Below, piece by piece: positions 18,067 through 27,999 of a stretch of DNA of 64,000 nt (positions are counted from its first letter, which is position 1; every line of letters begins with the position of its first letter). The position numbers were made by a program, and so were the translations under genes. The stretch lies in assembly GCA_963788965.1 (NCBI GenBank), contig CAWBIK010000004.1, positions 480,614 through 544,613 of the forward strand, given 5' to 3'. The notes under the pieces were generated by a model. That model saw only the letters and a program-made list of their open reading frames with translations, ran no database searches and was not told where the DNA came from. The DNA is from QHXQ01 sp963788965 (GTDB lineage: Bacteria > Acidobacteriota > Blastocatellia > Pyrinomonadales > Pyrinomonadaceae).

Positions 18067-19951
18067 TCAACGTCACCTGCGCGGCGCTCGGCGGCACATA
18101 CTGCGTCAATCCGCTCTCCGTCAACACGACCGCCGCGCCCGTGTCCTCGATCATCCAGCGCAACCGCTCGTGCGGATACGCGGGATCAAGTGGGACATAC
18201 GCCCCACCTGCTTTGAGCACGCCGAGCAACGCCACGACTAACTGCGTGCTGCGCTCCAACATCACTGCGACGGGCGTCTCCGCGCCCACGCCGCGCGCAC
18301 GCAGATACCGTGCGAGTTGATTGGCACGTTCATCGAGTTCACGATAAGTGAGTTGGTCCGCGCCGCAGACGACGGCTAGCGCATCGGGCGTGCGCGCGGC
18401 TTGTTGTGTGATCAATTCGTGAATGCAGCGGTGGCGCGGATAGGCGCGGCGGGTGTCGTTCCAGCCCGACAGAAGTTGCTGTCGCTCCTCGTCGGTGAGC
18501 AGCGGCAGGTCGGCGATGCGCCCGTCTGGACGGACGGCGATGGCCGTGAGTAGTTGACGGAAGTGTCCGGCCATGCGTTCGATAGTCGTGGCGTCGAAGA
18601 GGTCCGTGTTGTACTCAATCGAGCCGAGCAGGGATTCCGGGGTTTCTTCAAGAAAGAAGGTCAGGTCAAACTTCGCCGTCGTGGCTTCGGTTCTGAGATT
18701 TTGCATCCGCAGGCCGGAGGGCAGCGGCGGCAGATCGACTACTGAAGTTCTCGGATGCTGGACGAACAACACCTGAAACAGAGGTGAATGGCTGAGCGTG
18801 CGTTCCGCGTCCAAGTCTTCTATCAGCAGCCTCTCGAACGGCACGTCTTGATGCGCGTATGCGTCCAGACACGTCTCGCGCACGCGCCCCAGCAGTTCGA
18901 TGAATGTCGGGTTGCCGTCCAACTTCGTGCGCAGCACCAGCGTGTTGACGAAGAAACCGATCATGGCTTCCGTTTCGAGCCGCGCGCGTTCCGCAATCGG
19001 CGAGCCGACGACGATGTCAGTCTGGTCCGTGTAACGCCACAACAACACGTCGAAGGCCGCCAACAACGTCATGAACGGCGTCGCCCCTGCCCCACGACTC
19101 ACCGCCTGGAGCTGCCCGTATAACTCTTTGGGAATCTCAAAGCGATGCGTCCGCCCGTGGAAACTCTGCACGAGCGGGCGCGCGCGGTCCGTCGGGAGTT
19201 CCAGCACGGGCGGCGCACCGGCGAGTTGTTGCGTCCAATAGGCGAGTTGGTCGGCGAGGACTTGGCCTGTGAGCCACTGCCGCTGCCAGGCGGCGAAGTC
19301 CGCGTATTGGATCGCCAACTCCGCGAGCGGCGACGGCTGCCCGTTCTGAAAGGCTTGGTACAACGCCATGAACTCGCGCACCAGTATCGCCATCGACCAA
19401 CCGTCGCTGATGATGTGATGCAAAGCGACGGCCATGAGGTGGTCGTCAACTCCCAAGGGGAATAGGGTCACACGCAGCAGAGGACCTGTGCGGAGGTTGA
19501 ACGGGCGATGTGATTGCTCGCTCGCCAACCGTTGCGCTTCGGCCAGCGGGTCGGGATGCGCACTGAGATCGACGACCGCCAACTCCATCTGGCGCGCCTC
19601 GTGGATGACCTGCACGGGCTGCCCGTCGTGCCCGGCAAAGGTCGTCCGTAGCGTCTCGTGCCGTCGCACCAACTCCGTCAGCGTCCGCTGCAACGCGCTG
19701 AGGTTCAACGCTCCGAGAAAGCGCACAGCCATCGGCATGTTGTAGGAGATGTTGCCGGGCCGAAGCTGGTCGAGAAACCAAAGACGGTGTTGCGCGAAGG
19801 AAAGTTGCGCCGGTTCGGCCGGGTTGCGTCGCCCGATGAGTTGCTGCGTGTTGCTGCTGCCCGCTTGCTCGTGCAGTTGCTTGAGGCGCTGCGTTAGTAA
19901 GTCGCGCTGCTCCGGCGTCAACGCCTCAAGGCGTCTGGCTAGGTCGCTCAT
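18035..19951 (-). CDS. NRPS fragment: condensation domain and start of adenylation domain
   Basis: Begins with the docking-like helix MSDLARRLEALTPEQRDLL, then a condensation domain with active HHIISDGWS (HHxxxDG intact), then the first adenylation motifs to VTLIDV. A paralogous stretch near 43.02 kb reads through this point, whereas here one extra G at 18058 shifts the frame. The whole gene is therefore 16504-19951, about 1149 residues, C-A-PCP. Thirteen bases separate it from the preceding Ala module. Confidence 0.85.
   Translation of the reverse strand: MSDLARRLEALTPEQRDLLTQRLKQLHEQAGSSNTQQLIGRRNPAEPAQLSFAQHRLWFLDQLRPGNISYNMPMAVRFLGALNLSALQRTLTELVRRHETLRTTFAGHDGQPVQVIHEARQMELAVVDLSAHPDPLAEAQRLASEQSHRPFNLRTGPLLRVTLFPLGVDDHLMAVALHHIISDGWSMAILVREFMALYQAFQNGQPSPLAELAIQYADFAAWQRQWLTGQVLADQLAYWTQQLAGAPPVLELPTDRARPLVQSFHGRTHRFEIPKELYGQLQAVSRGAGATPFMTLLAAFDVLLWRYTDQTDIVVGSPIAERARLETEAMIGFFVNTLVLRTKLDGNPTFIELLGRVRETCLDAYAHQDVPFERLLIEDLDAERTLSHSPLFQVLFVQHPRTSVVDLPPLPSGLRMQNLRTEATTAKFDLTFFLEETPESLLGSIEYNTDLFDATTIERMAGHFRQLLTAIAVRPDGRIADLPLLTDEERQQLLSGWNDTRRAYPRHRCIHELITQQAARTPDALAVVCGADQLTYRELDERANQLARYLRARGVGAETPVAVMLERSTQLVVALLGVLKAGGAYVPLDPAYPHERLRWMIEDTGAAVVLTESGLTQYVPPSAAQVTLIDVRLGADCD
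19000..19333. repeat. Near-identical segment shared by two condensation domains (copy 1)
   Basis: Matches 22361-22694 with only a few mismatches over 334 bases. It lies inside the acceptor half of the C domains of the last two modules, while flanking parts of the same domains are clearly more diverged. This suggests recent gene conversion or module duplication. Confidence 0.8.
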
Positions 19952-19964
19952 GCTTGGTTATCCT

Positions 19965-22900
19965 TTAGTCCGTGCTTGATTGGGCGAGAGGCGTTTGAAA
20001 GGCCGACGTTGGCGCAAGTTGCTCAAGTTCGGCAAGCAGGCGTGCGAGGGCATCGGCGTCAGTCTGCTCGGCCTGTTTTTGGAGCACCAGCAGCGCCAGT
20101 TCCGCCACTGTTGTCGCCTCGAAAAGATTTCTCAGCGTCAACTTAATTTGAAAGGCATCGCGCAGGCGCGTGCTAACCTGCATGGCGAGCAGGGAGTGGC
20201 CGCCCAACTCGAAGAAGTTGTCGTGGATGCCCACCGCATCCCGGCGCAGCACGTTGCACCAAACGTCGGCGATCACCTCTTCGGTTTCATTTTGCGGCGG
20301 CACGAAGGTTTTTTCCGGCGCAGTCTCTTGTTCGGGCACGGGCAACGCTTTGCGATTGAGCTTGCCATTGGGTGTCAACGGCAGTTCAGCCAACATGACG
20401 AATGCCGACGGCACCATGTATTCGGGCAACCGCTGCTTCAGATGAACACGTAGTTCGCTCGCCTGTGGTTGCTGTCCGTCTGCGCCCACGATGTAGGCCA
20501 CGATGCGTTTGGCGTCCGGCGCATCCTCACGCATCACCACCACCGCCTCGCGCACCGACGAATGCGTCCGCAGGGCAGCCTCAATCTCGCCGAGTTCGAT
20601 GCGGAAGCCACGCAGTTTCACTTGATGGTCCAGTCGTCCGAGGTATTCGATTTCGCCGTCGGGGAGATAACGTGCGAGGTCGCCCGTTCGATAGAGGCGG
20701 CCGCCGGGAACGCTGCTGAACGGATCGGGGATGAACCGCTCGGCGGTCAGTTCAGGACGGTTGAGATACCCGCGCGCCAGCCCGTCGCCGCCGAGATGTA
20801 AGTCGCCCGCGATACCAACGGGCGTCGGCTGTCCGTTGCCGTCGAGAAGATAGACTTGCGTGTTCGCCACCGGCCCGATTGAAGGCGCGCGGGGGTTCTC
20901 CTTTTTAATCAGCGCGAAGGTCGAATAGGTGGTGTCTTCGGAAGGGCCGTAAAGATTGAAGACTTTTTCCGCCGCCGTCTGTTCATAGATTCGCTGCACC
21001 AGCGCCCACGGCAAAGCTTCTCCGGCCAGATTGACGACGCGCACCGAAGCAGGCAATTTGTCGGAATTAAGAAGCTCGGAAATCGCCGACGGCACAGTGT
21101 TAACCAGAGTCACTTCCGCCGCCGCGGGCGCGGATAAAAGCTCAAGCACGTTGTCCACCACGATGACTTTGCCGCCCCAACTGAGCGTCACAAACAACTC
21201 GTAGACAGAGAGGTCGAAACAGACCGACGTTGACGCGAGCACCCCGGCGAGTTCTTCGGCCGTGAAAATTTCGCGCGCCCAGTGAATAAAAATCACCGCG
21301 CTCCGGTGTGTAATGGCGACGCCCTTCGGCTTGCCCGTCGAGCCGGACGTGTAGATGATGTAGGCCAACTGCGCGCTGTTAACTTTCCATTCCGGCGCAG
21401 CATCGCGCTCTTGCGCAATGCGCGCCCACTCCGCATCCAGCAACACCGTCGCGCCCGTGCCCGTCGGCACACGCGCCGCCAGTGCTGTCTCCGTTAAGAT
21501 GACCGGCGCGCTGGTGTCCTCGATCATCCAGCGCAACCGTTCTTGCGGATACGCCGGGTCTAACGGCACGTATGCACCACCTGCCTTGAGTACACCCAAC
21601 AACGCGACGACTAACTGCGTGCTCCGCTCCAGCATCACTGCCACGGGTGTTTCCGCGCCTACGCCGCGCGCCCGCAGATACCGGGCGAGTTGGTTGGCAC
21701 GCGCATCAAGTTCACGATACGTGAGCCGGTCTGTGCCGCAGACGACGGCCACCGCCTCAGGCGTGCGTGCAGCTTGCGCGCCGACCAGGTCGTGCATGCC
21801 TTGCTGGCTGGGATAGGCGCGGCGGGTGTCGTTCCAGTGCGTGAGGAGTTGCTGCCGTTCCGTGGCGGTCAACAAGGGTAAGTCGCCGATGCGTTGGTCC
21901 GGGCGCGCGACGATGCCTTTGAGCAAGGTGAGATAGTGGTCAGCCAGACGGGTAATAGTCGCATCATCGAACAGGTCTGTGTTGTACTCGATATATCCCC
22001 TCGGCACCTCCGATGTTTCGACGATGCTGAAGAGCAAATCGACTTTCGCGATGTCGCCGGTAAGGACGATATCCTCGGTCGTCAGGCCGGACAATTGGAG
22101 ATTGGTGCGCGGGGCGTTTTGAAGCACGAAAATGACTTGAAACACCGGCGAGTAACTCAGGCTTCGCTCCGGCTGCAATTCCTCGACGAGTTTTTCAAAC
22201 GGCACATCTTGGTTGGCGTTCGCGTTGAGAGATGTTTCGCGCACGCGCCCTAACAGTTCGATGAATGTCGGGTTGCCGCTTAGGTCCGTGCGCATCGCCA
22301 GCGTGTTGATGAAAACGCCGATAAGACTTTCGACCTCGCTCCAATTGCGTCCTGAGATGGGCGAGCCGACGACGATGTCAGGCTGGTCCGTGTAACGCCA
22401 CAACAACACGTCGAAGGCCGCCAACAACGTCATGAACGGCGTCGCGCCTGCCCCACGACTCACCGCCTGGAGCTGCCCGTATAACTCTTTGGGAATCTCG
22501 AAGCGATGCGTCCGCCCGTGGAAACTCTGCACGAGCGGGCGCGCGCGGTCCGTCGGGAGTTCCAGCACGGGCGGCGCACCGGCGAGTTGTTGCGTCCAAT
22601 AGGCGAGTTGGTCGGCGAGGACTTGGCCTGTGAGCCACTGCCGCTGCCAGGCGGCGAAGTCCGCGTATTGGATCGCCAACTCCGCGAGCGGCGATGCTTT
22701 GCCTTCGCAATACGCCGCGTAGATCGTCTCAATCTCTTTCAACATGACGCCGGCTGACCAACCGTCGCTGATGATGTGGTGCATCGTGATGGCCAAGATG
22801 TGATCGTCGGTTCCCAGACGGAGCAGATGCGCGCGCACCAACGGGCCTTCGCTGAGGTCAAACGGTCGCTTCGCTTCTTCGTCAAGCCATCTAAAAGCTT

Positions 22901-23315
22901 CGGCCAGCGGGTCCGGTTGAGTACTGAGGTCGACGACCGCCAACTCTGTTTCGCCCGCCTCGTGGATGACCTGCACGGGCTGCCCGTCGTGCCCGGCAAA
23001 GGTTGTCCGCAGCGTCTCATGCCGTCGCACCAACTCCGTCAGCGTCCGCTGCAACGCGCTGAGGTTCAACGCTCCGCGCAGACGCGATACTTCGGGGGGC
23101 ATGTGATAGGCCGAGTGACCCGGTTCTAGCTGGTCGAGAAACCAGAAACGGTGTTGCGCGAAGGACAGTTGCGCCGGTTCGGCCGGGTTGCGCCGCCCGA
23201 TTAACTGCGGCGCGCTCGTGCCGCCCGCTTGCTCGTGCAGGTGCTTGAGGCGCTGCGTTAATAACTCGCGCTGCTCTGGCGTCAACGCTTCGATGCGCTT
23301 GGAAATATCGCTCAC
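19965..23315 (-). CDS. NRPS module C-A(Ala-like)-PCP
   Basis: 1116 residues, intact. N-terminal helix MSDISKRIEALTPEQREL, condensation domain (about 50-470) with HHIISDGWS, adenylation domain (about 505-1000) with YTSGSTGKPKG, FDLSVYELF, YGPSEDT and NGKLNR, and carrier protein (about 1020-1085) with HDNFFELGGHSL. The code read by eye is D-L-Y-N-N-A-L-T, a pattern reported for Ala (and sometimes Gly). The YGPSEDT variant of motif A5 is typical of that group. The upstream partner is the polyketide synthase, so its C domain should join the beta-hydroxyacyl chain to Ala. No epimerase domain. Confidence 0.92.
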   Translation of the reverse strand: MSDISKRIEALTPEQRELLTQRLKHLHEQAGGTSAPQLIGRRNPAEPAQLSFAQHRFWFLDQLEPGHSAYHMPPEVSRLRGALNLSALQRTLTELVRRHETLRTTFAGHDGQPVQVIHEAGETELAVVDLSTQPDPLAEAFRWLDEEAKRPFDLSEGPLVRAHLLRLGTDDHILAITMHHIISDGWSAGVMLKEIETIYAAYCEGKASPLAELAIQYADFAAWQRQWLTGQVLADQLAYWTQQLAGAPPVLELPTDRARPLVQSFHGRTHRFEIPKELYGQLQAVSRGAGATPFMTLLAAFDVLLWRYTDQPDIVVGSPISGRNWSEVESLIGVFINTLAMRTDLSGNPTFIELLGRVRETSLNANANQDVPFEKLVEELQPERSLSYSPVFQVIFVLQNAPRTNLQLSGLTTEDIVLTGDIAKVDLLFSIVETSEVPRGYIEYNTDLFDDATITRLADHYLTLLKGIVARPDQRIGDLPLLTATERQQLLTHWNDTRRAYPSQQGMHDLVGAQAARTPEAVAVVCGTDRLTYRELDARANQLARYLRARGVGAETPVAVMLERSTQLVVALLGVLKAGGAYVPLDPAYPQERLRWMIEDTSAPVILTETALAARVPTGTGATVLLDAEWARIAQERDAAPEWKVNSAQLAYIIYTSGSTGKPKGVAITHRSAVIFIHWAREIFTAEELAGVLASTSVCFDLSVYELFVTLSWGGKVIVVDNVLELLSAPAAAEVTLVNTVPSAISELLNSDKLPASVRVVNLAGEALPWALVQRIYEQTAAEKVFNLYGPSEDTTYSTFALIKKENPRAPSIGPVANTQVYLLDGNGQPTPVGIAGDLHLGGDGLARGYLNRPELTAERFIPDPFSSVPGGRLYRTGDLARYLPDGEIEYLGRLDHQVKLRGFRIELGEIEAALRTHSSVREAVVVMREDAPDAKRIVAYIVGADGQQPQASELRVHLKQRLPEYMVPSAFVMLAELPLTPNGKLNRKALPVPEQETAPEKTFVPPQNETEEVIADVWCNVLRRDAVGIHDNFFELGGHSLLAMQVSTRLRDAFQIKLTLRNLFEATTVAELALLVLQKQAEQTDADALARLLAELEQLAPTSAFQTPLAQSSTD
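22361..22694. repeat. Near-identical segment shared by two condensation domains (copy 2)
   Basis: Partner of 19000-19333, at an offset of 3361 bases. Both copies keep the reading frame. Confidence 0.8.
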
Positions 23316-23326
23316 GTGAAGTCCTT

Positions 23327-26300
23327 TCAGTTGGCAATGGCTTGAGGCACGGGGGCCGTTGGCGCAAGTTGTTCAAGTTCGGCGAGCAGGCACGCCAGGG
23401 CGGCGGTGTCGGTTTGCTCGGCCTGTTTTTGGAGCACCAGCAGCGCCAGTTCCGCCACCGTCGTCGCCTCGAAAATGTCGTTTAGCTTCAGTTCGATATT
23501 GAAACCTTTGGTTAAGTGTGTGTGGAGTTGGATGGCGAGCAGGGAGTGGCCGCCCAACTCGAAGAAGTTGTCGTGGATGCCGACTTGCTCAATGCCAAGA
23601 TTCTTTTGCCAGATGTCGGCGATAAATTTTTCCGTCTCATCGCGTGGGGCGACGTAGGCGTTGCTCAGTGCGGGCCGCGGGTGCGCCGGTCTGTCGACAG
23701 GTTGCTGCGTTGCTTGCTGAACGTCGATTTGGTTTTGAGGTGATTTGCGCTGCTCGATGCGCGAAGGCAAATCAATCGTCGAGACGATGACCTGCGGCAA
23801 ACCGCCCGCCAGCGCGCGCGTGAACACGTCGATGCCTTCGACCGGCAGGATCGCCCGCTGCAAATTTTCGGCGTGCGCCGCCTGCAATTGTTGGGGCAGG
23901 GCGGCGTTCACGGCCATGCCGACTTCGCGCCATGCGTCCCAGTTAATCGAGACGGTGCGGGTCCCGTTGGCGCGCGTTTGGCGATAGGCAAAGGCGTCGA
24001 GAAAGGCGTTGGCGCTGCAATAATCCACCTGTCCGAAGCCGCCGAGGATCGAAGTCAACGAAGAACAGACGACGAAGAAGTCGAGCGGGGCCTGCTCGAA
24101 GACCTCGGCAAGCGCGAGCGTGCCCTCGACCTTAGGCGACAATACGGCGGCGGCGGCGGCAACTTTCTTCAATTGAATCAAGCCACCACCGGCGATGCCC
24201 GCCGCGTGAATAATGCCGTGAAGTGCGCCGAATCTTTCATGGATTTGCTGCGCCACATCTCTCATCTGCGCGCGGTCTGCCACGTCGGCGCAACACGGGA
24301 GAACATGCGCGCCCAGTTCTTCAAGCAACTGCACAAGGCGTATCTTTCCCGCTGTCTCATCCTGTGCGTCATGCGTTTCCAGCCACTGCGCCCAAGCATC
24401 TTTCACGGGCAGCGCCGTGCGCCCGACCAGCACCAGATTAGCCTTGACGGTGCGCGCCAGATGTTGCGCCAGCGTTGAGCCGATGCCGCCGAAACCACCC
24501 GTGACGAGATATGTGCCGCCAGCGCGGAGCAAGTGAGATTGCAGGTCTTGCGATTCCAAGCGGACCCGCTCGAAGGTTCTTACCCAACGGCGCGCGCCGC
24601 GATAGGCGACGAGCGCATCGGTCAACGGGGCAGCAAGTTCGGTTAAAATCTGGTCAAGCAATCTCGTCTCGGACGCGTCCCCGTGCGGCGACGACGCCAC
24701 GTCGATGAGGCGGCAGGAGATGTGCGGATACTCCTGCGGAATTATCTGGCACGGCCCCGCAATCGTCGCTTTCTCCGGTTTCACATCCTCATCGCCGCTG
24801 ATCGCATGAAGATTGTTAAGCACGACCTCGATGTGCGTGCGCGTGGGGTTGGCAGCGGCGCTTTGCGCGCCGAGCGCCTGCGCCAGAAACAGCAGACTGT
24901 AAAAGCCACGCGCCTGTGTTTCGGCCAAAGCACCTGACTCGCTCGCGGCGTCGGCTTCGGGCGTGAGACACCAGAGATGCAGAATGGTTTGCGGCGCGCG
25001 TCCGGCGTCGTGCAACTCTTTCAACAGCGCGTTGTAGTCTTCGGGGCGTTGCGGGTTGATGGTGTAAGCGTCGCCGCCCGCGCGTGTGAAACTCTCGCCC
25101 GATTTCACCGACACGACCTGCGCGCCGTCGCCGCGCAAACGTTCGACCAACTGCGCGCTCAACCGCGCGTCGCTCTCCAACACGAGCCACGTCGCCACGC
25201 ATCGCGCCGCGTCTTCCGGCGTCGCCTGCGCAACTGGAACGGACTGTTTCCAGATGGGTGTGTAAAACCAGTCTGCGACATCCGCCGCTTTGCGCAACGG
25301 CGAGCCGTTTGCCCGCGCTTCCTGCTTCTGCGCGCGCGCCTCGATCCAGTAACTCTGCCGCTCGAACGGATACGTCGGAAGCGGCAAGCGCCGTCGTCGT
25401 TCGCCCGTATAAAAGCCCGCCCACTTCACGCCGACACCCGCCAGCCACAAACGCCCCAACGTCTGCAACAAGCAGTCCGCGTCCGACTGTTGCTTGCCCG
25501 GCGCGGGCAGACTCGACAACACCACGCGCCCCGCATCAAACGCCGGATGTAGCTTGACCAGACCGCTCAAGCTGTTCCCCGGCCCGACCTCCAACAGAAC
25601 GGCATCGGGTGCGGCCAGCAGTTGACCGGCGCAATCCGCGAAACGCACGGTGTGGCGCAGATGCGTCGCCCAGTATTGCGGGTCGGTGGCTTCCTGCGGT
25701 GTAATCCATTGTCCGGTCACGTTTGAGACGAACGGAATCTGCGGCGGACGGAGTTCGATTTTTTTGAGATGCGCGAGGAACGGCTCGACGGCTGCGTCCA
25801 TCGACGCCGAGTGGAAGGCGTGCGACGTTTGCAGCGGACGACAGATGACGCCTTCGGCCACTAGTTCTTCTCGCAAACGCTCGACCACATCCGCCGCGCC
25901 AGCTACAACGCAGAGCGAAGGGGCGTTGACGGCAGCCAGTGAAAGCTCTGCGCCGATGCGTCTGCGCGCTTCATCTTCCGTGAGCGTGACGGCAAGCATC
26001 GTGCCGTCGGGCGCGTGCTGCATCAGTCGCCCGCGCACGGCGACGAGTTCCAAAGCATCTTCGAGCGTCATCACTCCCGCCAAACACGCCGCCACGTATT
26101 CGCCGATGCTGTGACCAATCATTGCCTGCGGCTCAACGCCCCACGCCATCCATAATTTCGCCAGCGCGTATTCGACGACGAACAGCGCGGGCTGCGTCAC
26201 CGACGTTTGGTTCAGACGCTCTTGTGCTGTCTCGGATGTCGCCCCTTCGGGATAGATGGCCTCGCGCAAGTCGAAGCCGAGATGACCTGCGAGAATCTTT

Positions 26301-27991
26301 GTGCAGTCGTCCACCGTCGCGCGGAAAGTCTTTTCCGTCTCGTAGAGTTCGCGCGCCATCTGGACATGCTGCGTGCCCTGCCCCGGAAACATGAACATGA
26401 CGTGGCGTTCGGTCGTCTCTTCGACGGCAGAGAAGATGCGTCGCGGGTCGTTCGTCTCAAGCAGGCTCACGGCCTCTGCGGTGTCGCGGCAGACCAGCAT
26501 CCGGCGATGACCGAACACCTTCCGCCCCACTTGATAGCTGTAGGCCACGTCGGCGAGATTCAGTTCGGGGTTCTGCGTCAGGTGTGCCAGGAGATTTCCT
26601 GTGGCTGTCTCAAGCGCGGTGTCGGTCTTGGCCGACAATATCAACAACTGGCGAGGCCGCGATGCCGAAGCCGCATCAACCTCCGGCGCTTCTTCCAAAA
26701 CGACGTGGACGTTTGTTCCGCCGATGCCGAAGGAACTGACTCCGGCGCGGCGCGGCGTCGCGCCACTTCGCCACTCGGTCAACCGCGTGTTGACGTAAAA
26801 CGGGCTGTTGGCGAAATCAATCTTCGGGTTGGGCTTCTCGAAATTCAGACTCGGCGGAAGCTGCTTGTGTTCGAGCGCGAGCGTCGTCTTTATCAGCGAC
26901 GTGACACCGGCAGCGGCATCCAGATGCCCGACGTTGCTCTTTATCGAACCGATGGCGCAAGAGGCTTTCTGCTCCCGACCCGTGCGAAAAACTTTCGTCA
27001 GCGCGGCGATTTCGATGGGGTCGCCGAGCGTCGTACCCGTGCCGTGCGCTTCGATGTAGGTGATGCTTTCGGGTTCGACTTCGGCGACGGCCTGCGCGCC
27101 GGCAATCACTTTCGCCTGCCCGTCGATGCTCGGCGCGGTGTAGCCGATTTTCGCCGAGCCGTCGTTGTTGGCGTAAGCACCCCTGATGACCGCGCGGATA
27201 GAGTCGCCGTCGGCGAGCGCGTCGGCCAGTCGCTTCAACACGACGACGCCGATGCCGCTGCCGCCGACCGTGCCCTGCGCGTCGGCATCGAACACGCGGC
27301 AATGGCCGTCCGGCGACAGGATGCCACCCTCTTGATACATGTATCCCGACTTTTGCGGCACGGCGACCGAAGCGCCCCCGGCGAGCGCCACGTCGCACTG
27401 GTAACTGAGTAGACTTTGGCAGGCGAGGTACGTTGCCATCAGCGAGGTCGAGCAACTGGTTTGCACCGACACGCTCGGCCCACGCAGATTCAACTTGTAA
27501 GAGGTGCGCGTCGGCAGATGGTCTTTGTCGTTTCCGATCATCAACTGCAAGCGACCGACCGCCGCGAGCACCTCGCGGTTCGTGTAGAGATTCAGCAGGT
27601 AACGACTCAGACTGACTCCGGCGTACACGCCGATCAAACCCTGAAACTCCTCCGGGTCGCAGCACGCGTTCTCCAAAGCCTCCCACGCACACTCAAGGAA
27701 GAGACGATGTTGCGGGTCGATAATCTCCGCTTCGCGCGGGCTGAATCCGAAGAACGACGCGTCGAACAAGTCGATGTCATCAAGTACCGCGCCCGCCCTG
27801 ACGTACTGCGGCGAACGCAGCGTTTCCTCCGGCACGCCCGCCGCCTTCAACTCTTCGTCGGTGAACGAAGAAATGGACTCCACGCCGTCGCGGACGTTAC
27901 GCCAGAACTGCTCGACGTTTTCAGCGCCCGGAAATCGCCCGGCCATCCCGATAATCGCGATGCCGTCCAAAATCTGATTTGACTCGCCCAT
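23327..27991 (-). CDS. Type I polyketide synthase module KS-AT-KR-ACP
   Basis: 1554 residues. Ketosynthase (11-435) has active Cys in QTSCSTSLM (about 180), EAHGTGT and NVGHLDAAAG. Acyltransferase (530-840) has GHSIGEY (about 625) and the specificity motif HAFH, so malonyl-CoA is the expected extender. The region 870-1140 is the structural half of the reductase. Ketoreductase (about 1155-1330) has the NADPH loop TGGFGGIG and catalytic Ser and Tyr in CSSLTS and VDYCSANAF. The ACP (about 1430-1510) has HDNFFELGGHSL and resembles NRPS carriers of this cluster. There is no dehydratase or enoylreductase, so one beta-hydroxy ketide unit is added, with no methyl branch predicted. It accepts its chain from the Gln module encoded 8 bases upstream. 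Confidence 0.95.
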   Translation of the reverse strand: MGESNQILDGIAIIGMAGRFPGAENVEQFWRNVRDGVESISSFTDEELKAAGVPEETLRSPQYVRAGAVLDDIDLFDASFFGFSPREAEIIDPQHRLFLECAWEALENACCDPEEFQGLIGVYAGVSLSRYLLNLYTNREVLAAVGRLQLMIGNDKDHLPTRTSYKLNLRGPSVSVQTSCSTSLMATYLACQSLLSYQCDVALAGGASVAVPQKSGYMYQEGGILSPDGHCRVFDADAQGTVGGSGIGVVVLKRLADALADGDSIRAVIRGAYANNDGSAKIGYTAPSIDGQAKVIAGAQAVAEVEPESITYIEAHGTGTTLGDPIEIAALTKVFRTGREQKASCAIGSIKSNVGHLDAAAGVTSLIKTTLALEHKQLPPSLNFEKPNPKIDFANSPFYVNTRLTEWRSGATPRRAGVSSFGIGGTNVHVVLEEAPEVDAASASRPRQLLILSAKTDTALETATGNLLAHLTQNPELNLADVAYSYQVGRKVFGHRRMLVCRDTAEAVSLLETNDPRRIFSAVEETTERHVMFMFPGQGTQHVQMARELYETEKTFRATVDDCTKILAGHLGFDLREAIYPEGATSETAQERLNQTSVTQPALFVVEYALAKLWMAWGVEPQAMIGHSIGEYVAACLAGVMTLEDALELVAVRGRLMQHAPDGTMLAVTLTEDEARRRIGAELSLAAVNAPSLCVVAGAADVVERLREELVAEGVICRPLQTSHAFHSASMDAAVEPFLAHLKKIELRPPQIPFVSNVTGQWITPQEATDPQYWATHLRHTVRFADCAGQLLAAPDAVLLEVGPGNSLSGLVKLHPAFDAGRVVLSSLPAPGKQQSDADCLLQTLGRLWLAGVGVKWAGFYTGERRRRLPLPTYPFERQSYWIEARAQKQEARANGSPLRKAADVADWFYTPIWKQSVPVAQATPEDAARCVATWLVLESDARLSAQLVERLRGDGAQVVSVKSGESFTRAGGDAYTINPQRPEDYNALLKELHDAGRAPQTILHLWCLTPEADAASESGALAETQARGFYSLLFLAQALGAQSAAANPTRTHIEVVLNNLHAISGDEDVKPEKATIAGPCQIIPQEYPHISCRLIDVASSPHGDASETRLLDQILTELAAPLTDALVAYRGARRWVRTFERVRLESQDLQSHLLRAGGTYLVTGGFGGIGSTLAQHLARTVKANLVLVGRTALPVKDAWAQWLETHDAQDETAGKIRLVQLLEELGAHVLPCCADVADRAQMRDVAQQIHERFGALHGIIHAAGIAGGGLIQLKKVAAAAAVLSPKVEGTLALAEVFEQAPLDFFVVCSSLTSILGGFGQVDYCSANAFLDAFAYRQTRANGTRTVSINWDAWREVGMAVNAALPQQLQAAHAENLQRAILPVEGIDVFTRALAGGLPQVIVSTIDLPSRIEQRKSPQNQIDVQQATQQPVDRPAHPRPALSNAYVAPRDETEKFIADIWQKNLGIEQVGIHDNFFELGGHSLLAIQLHTHLTKGFNIELKLNDIFEATTVAELALLVLQKQAEQTDTAALACLLAELEQLAPTAPVPQAIAN

Positions 27992-27999
27992 GTGTCGTC

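Larger units (their letters stand above)
16504..19951 (-). other. Reconstructed locus: final NRPS module C-A(basic?)-PCP
   Basis: Removal of the single extra base at 18058 joins both fragments into one protein. Layout: C 19800-18500, A 18420-16910, PCP 16850-16640. It ends with a carrier protein, so the finished chain is left on a thioester with no release domain in cis. Confidence 0.75.

Noticed and set aside
26207..27412. 401-codon plus-strand frame opposite the ketosynthase/acyltransferase
   Set aside because: Antisense shadow of a GC-rich gene with unmistakable KS and AT motifs on the minus strand. The same holds for the other long antisense frames over the synthetases (for example 41220-42533 and 61171-62424).
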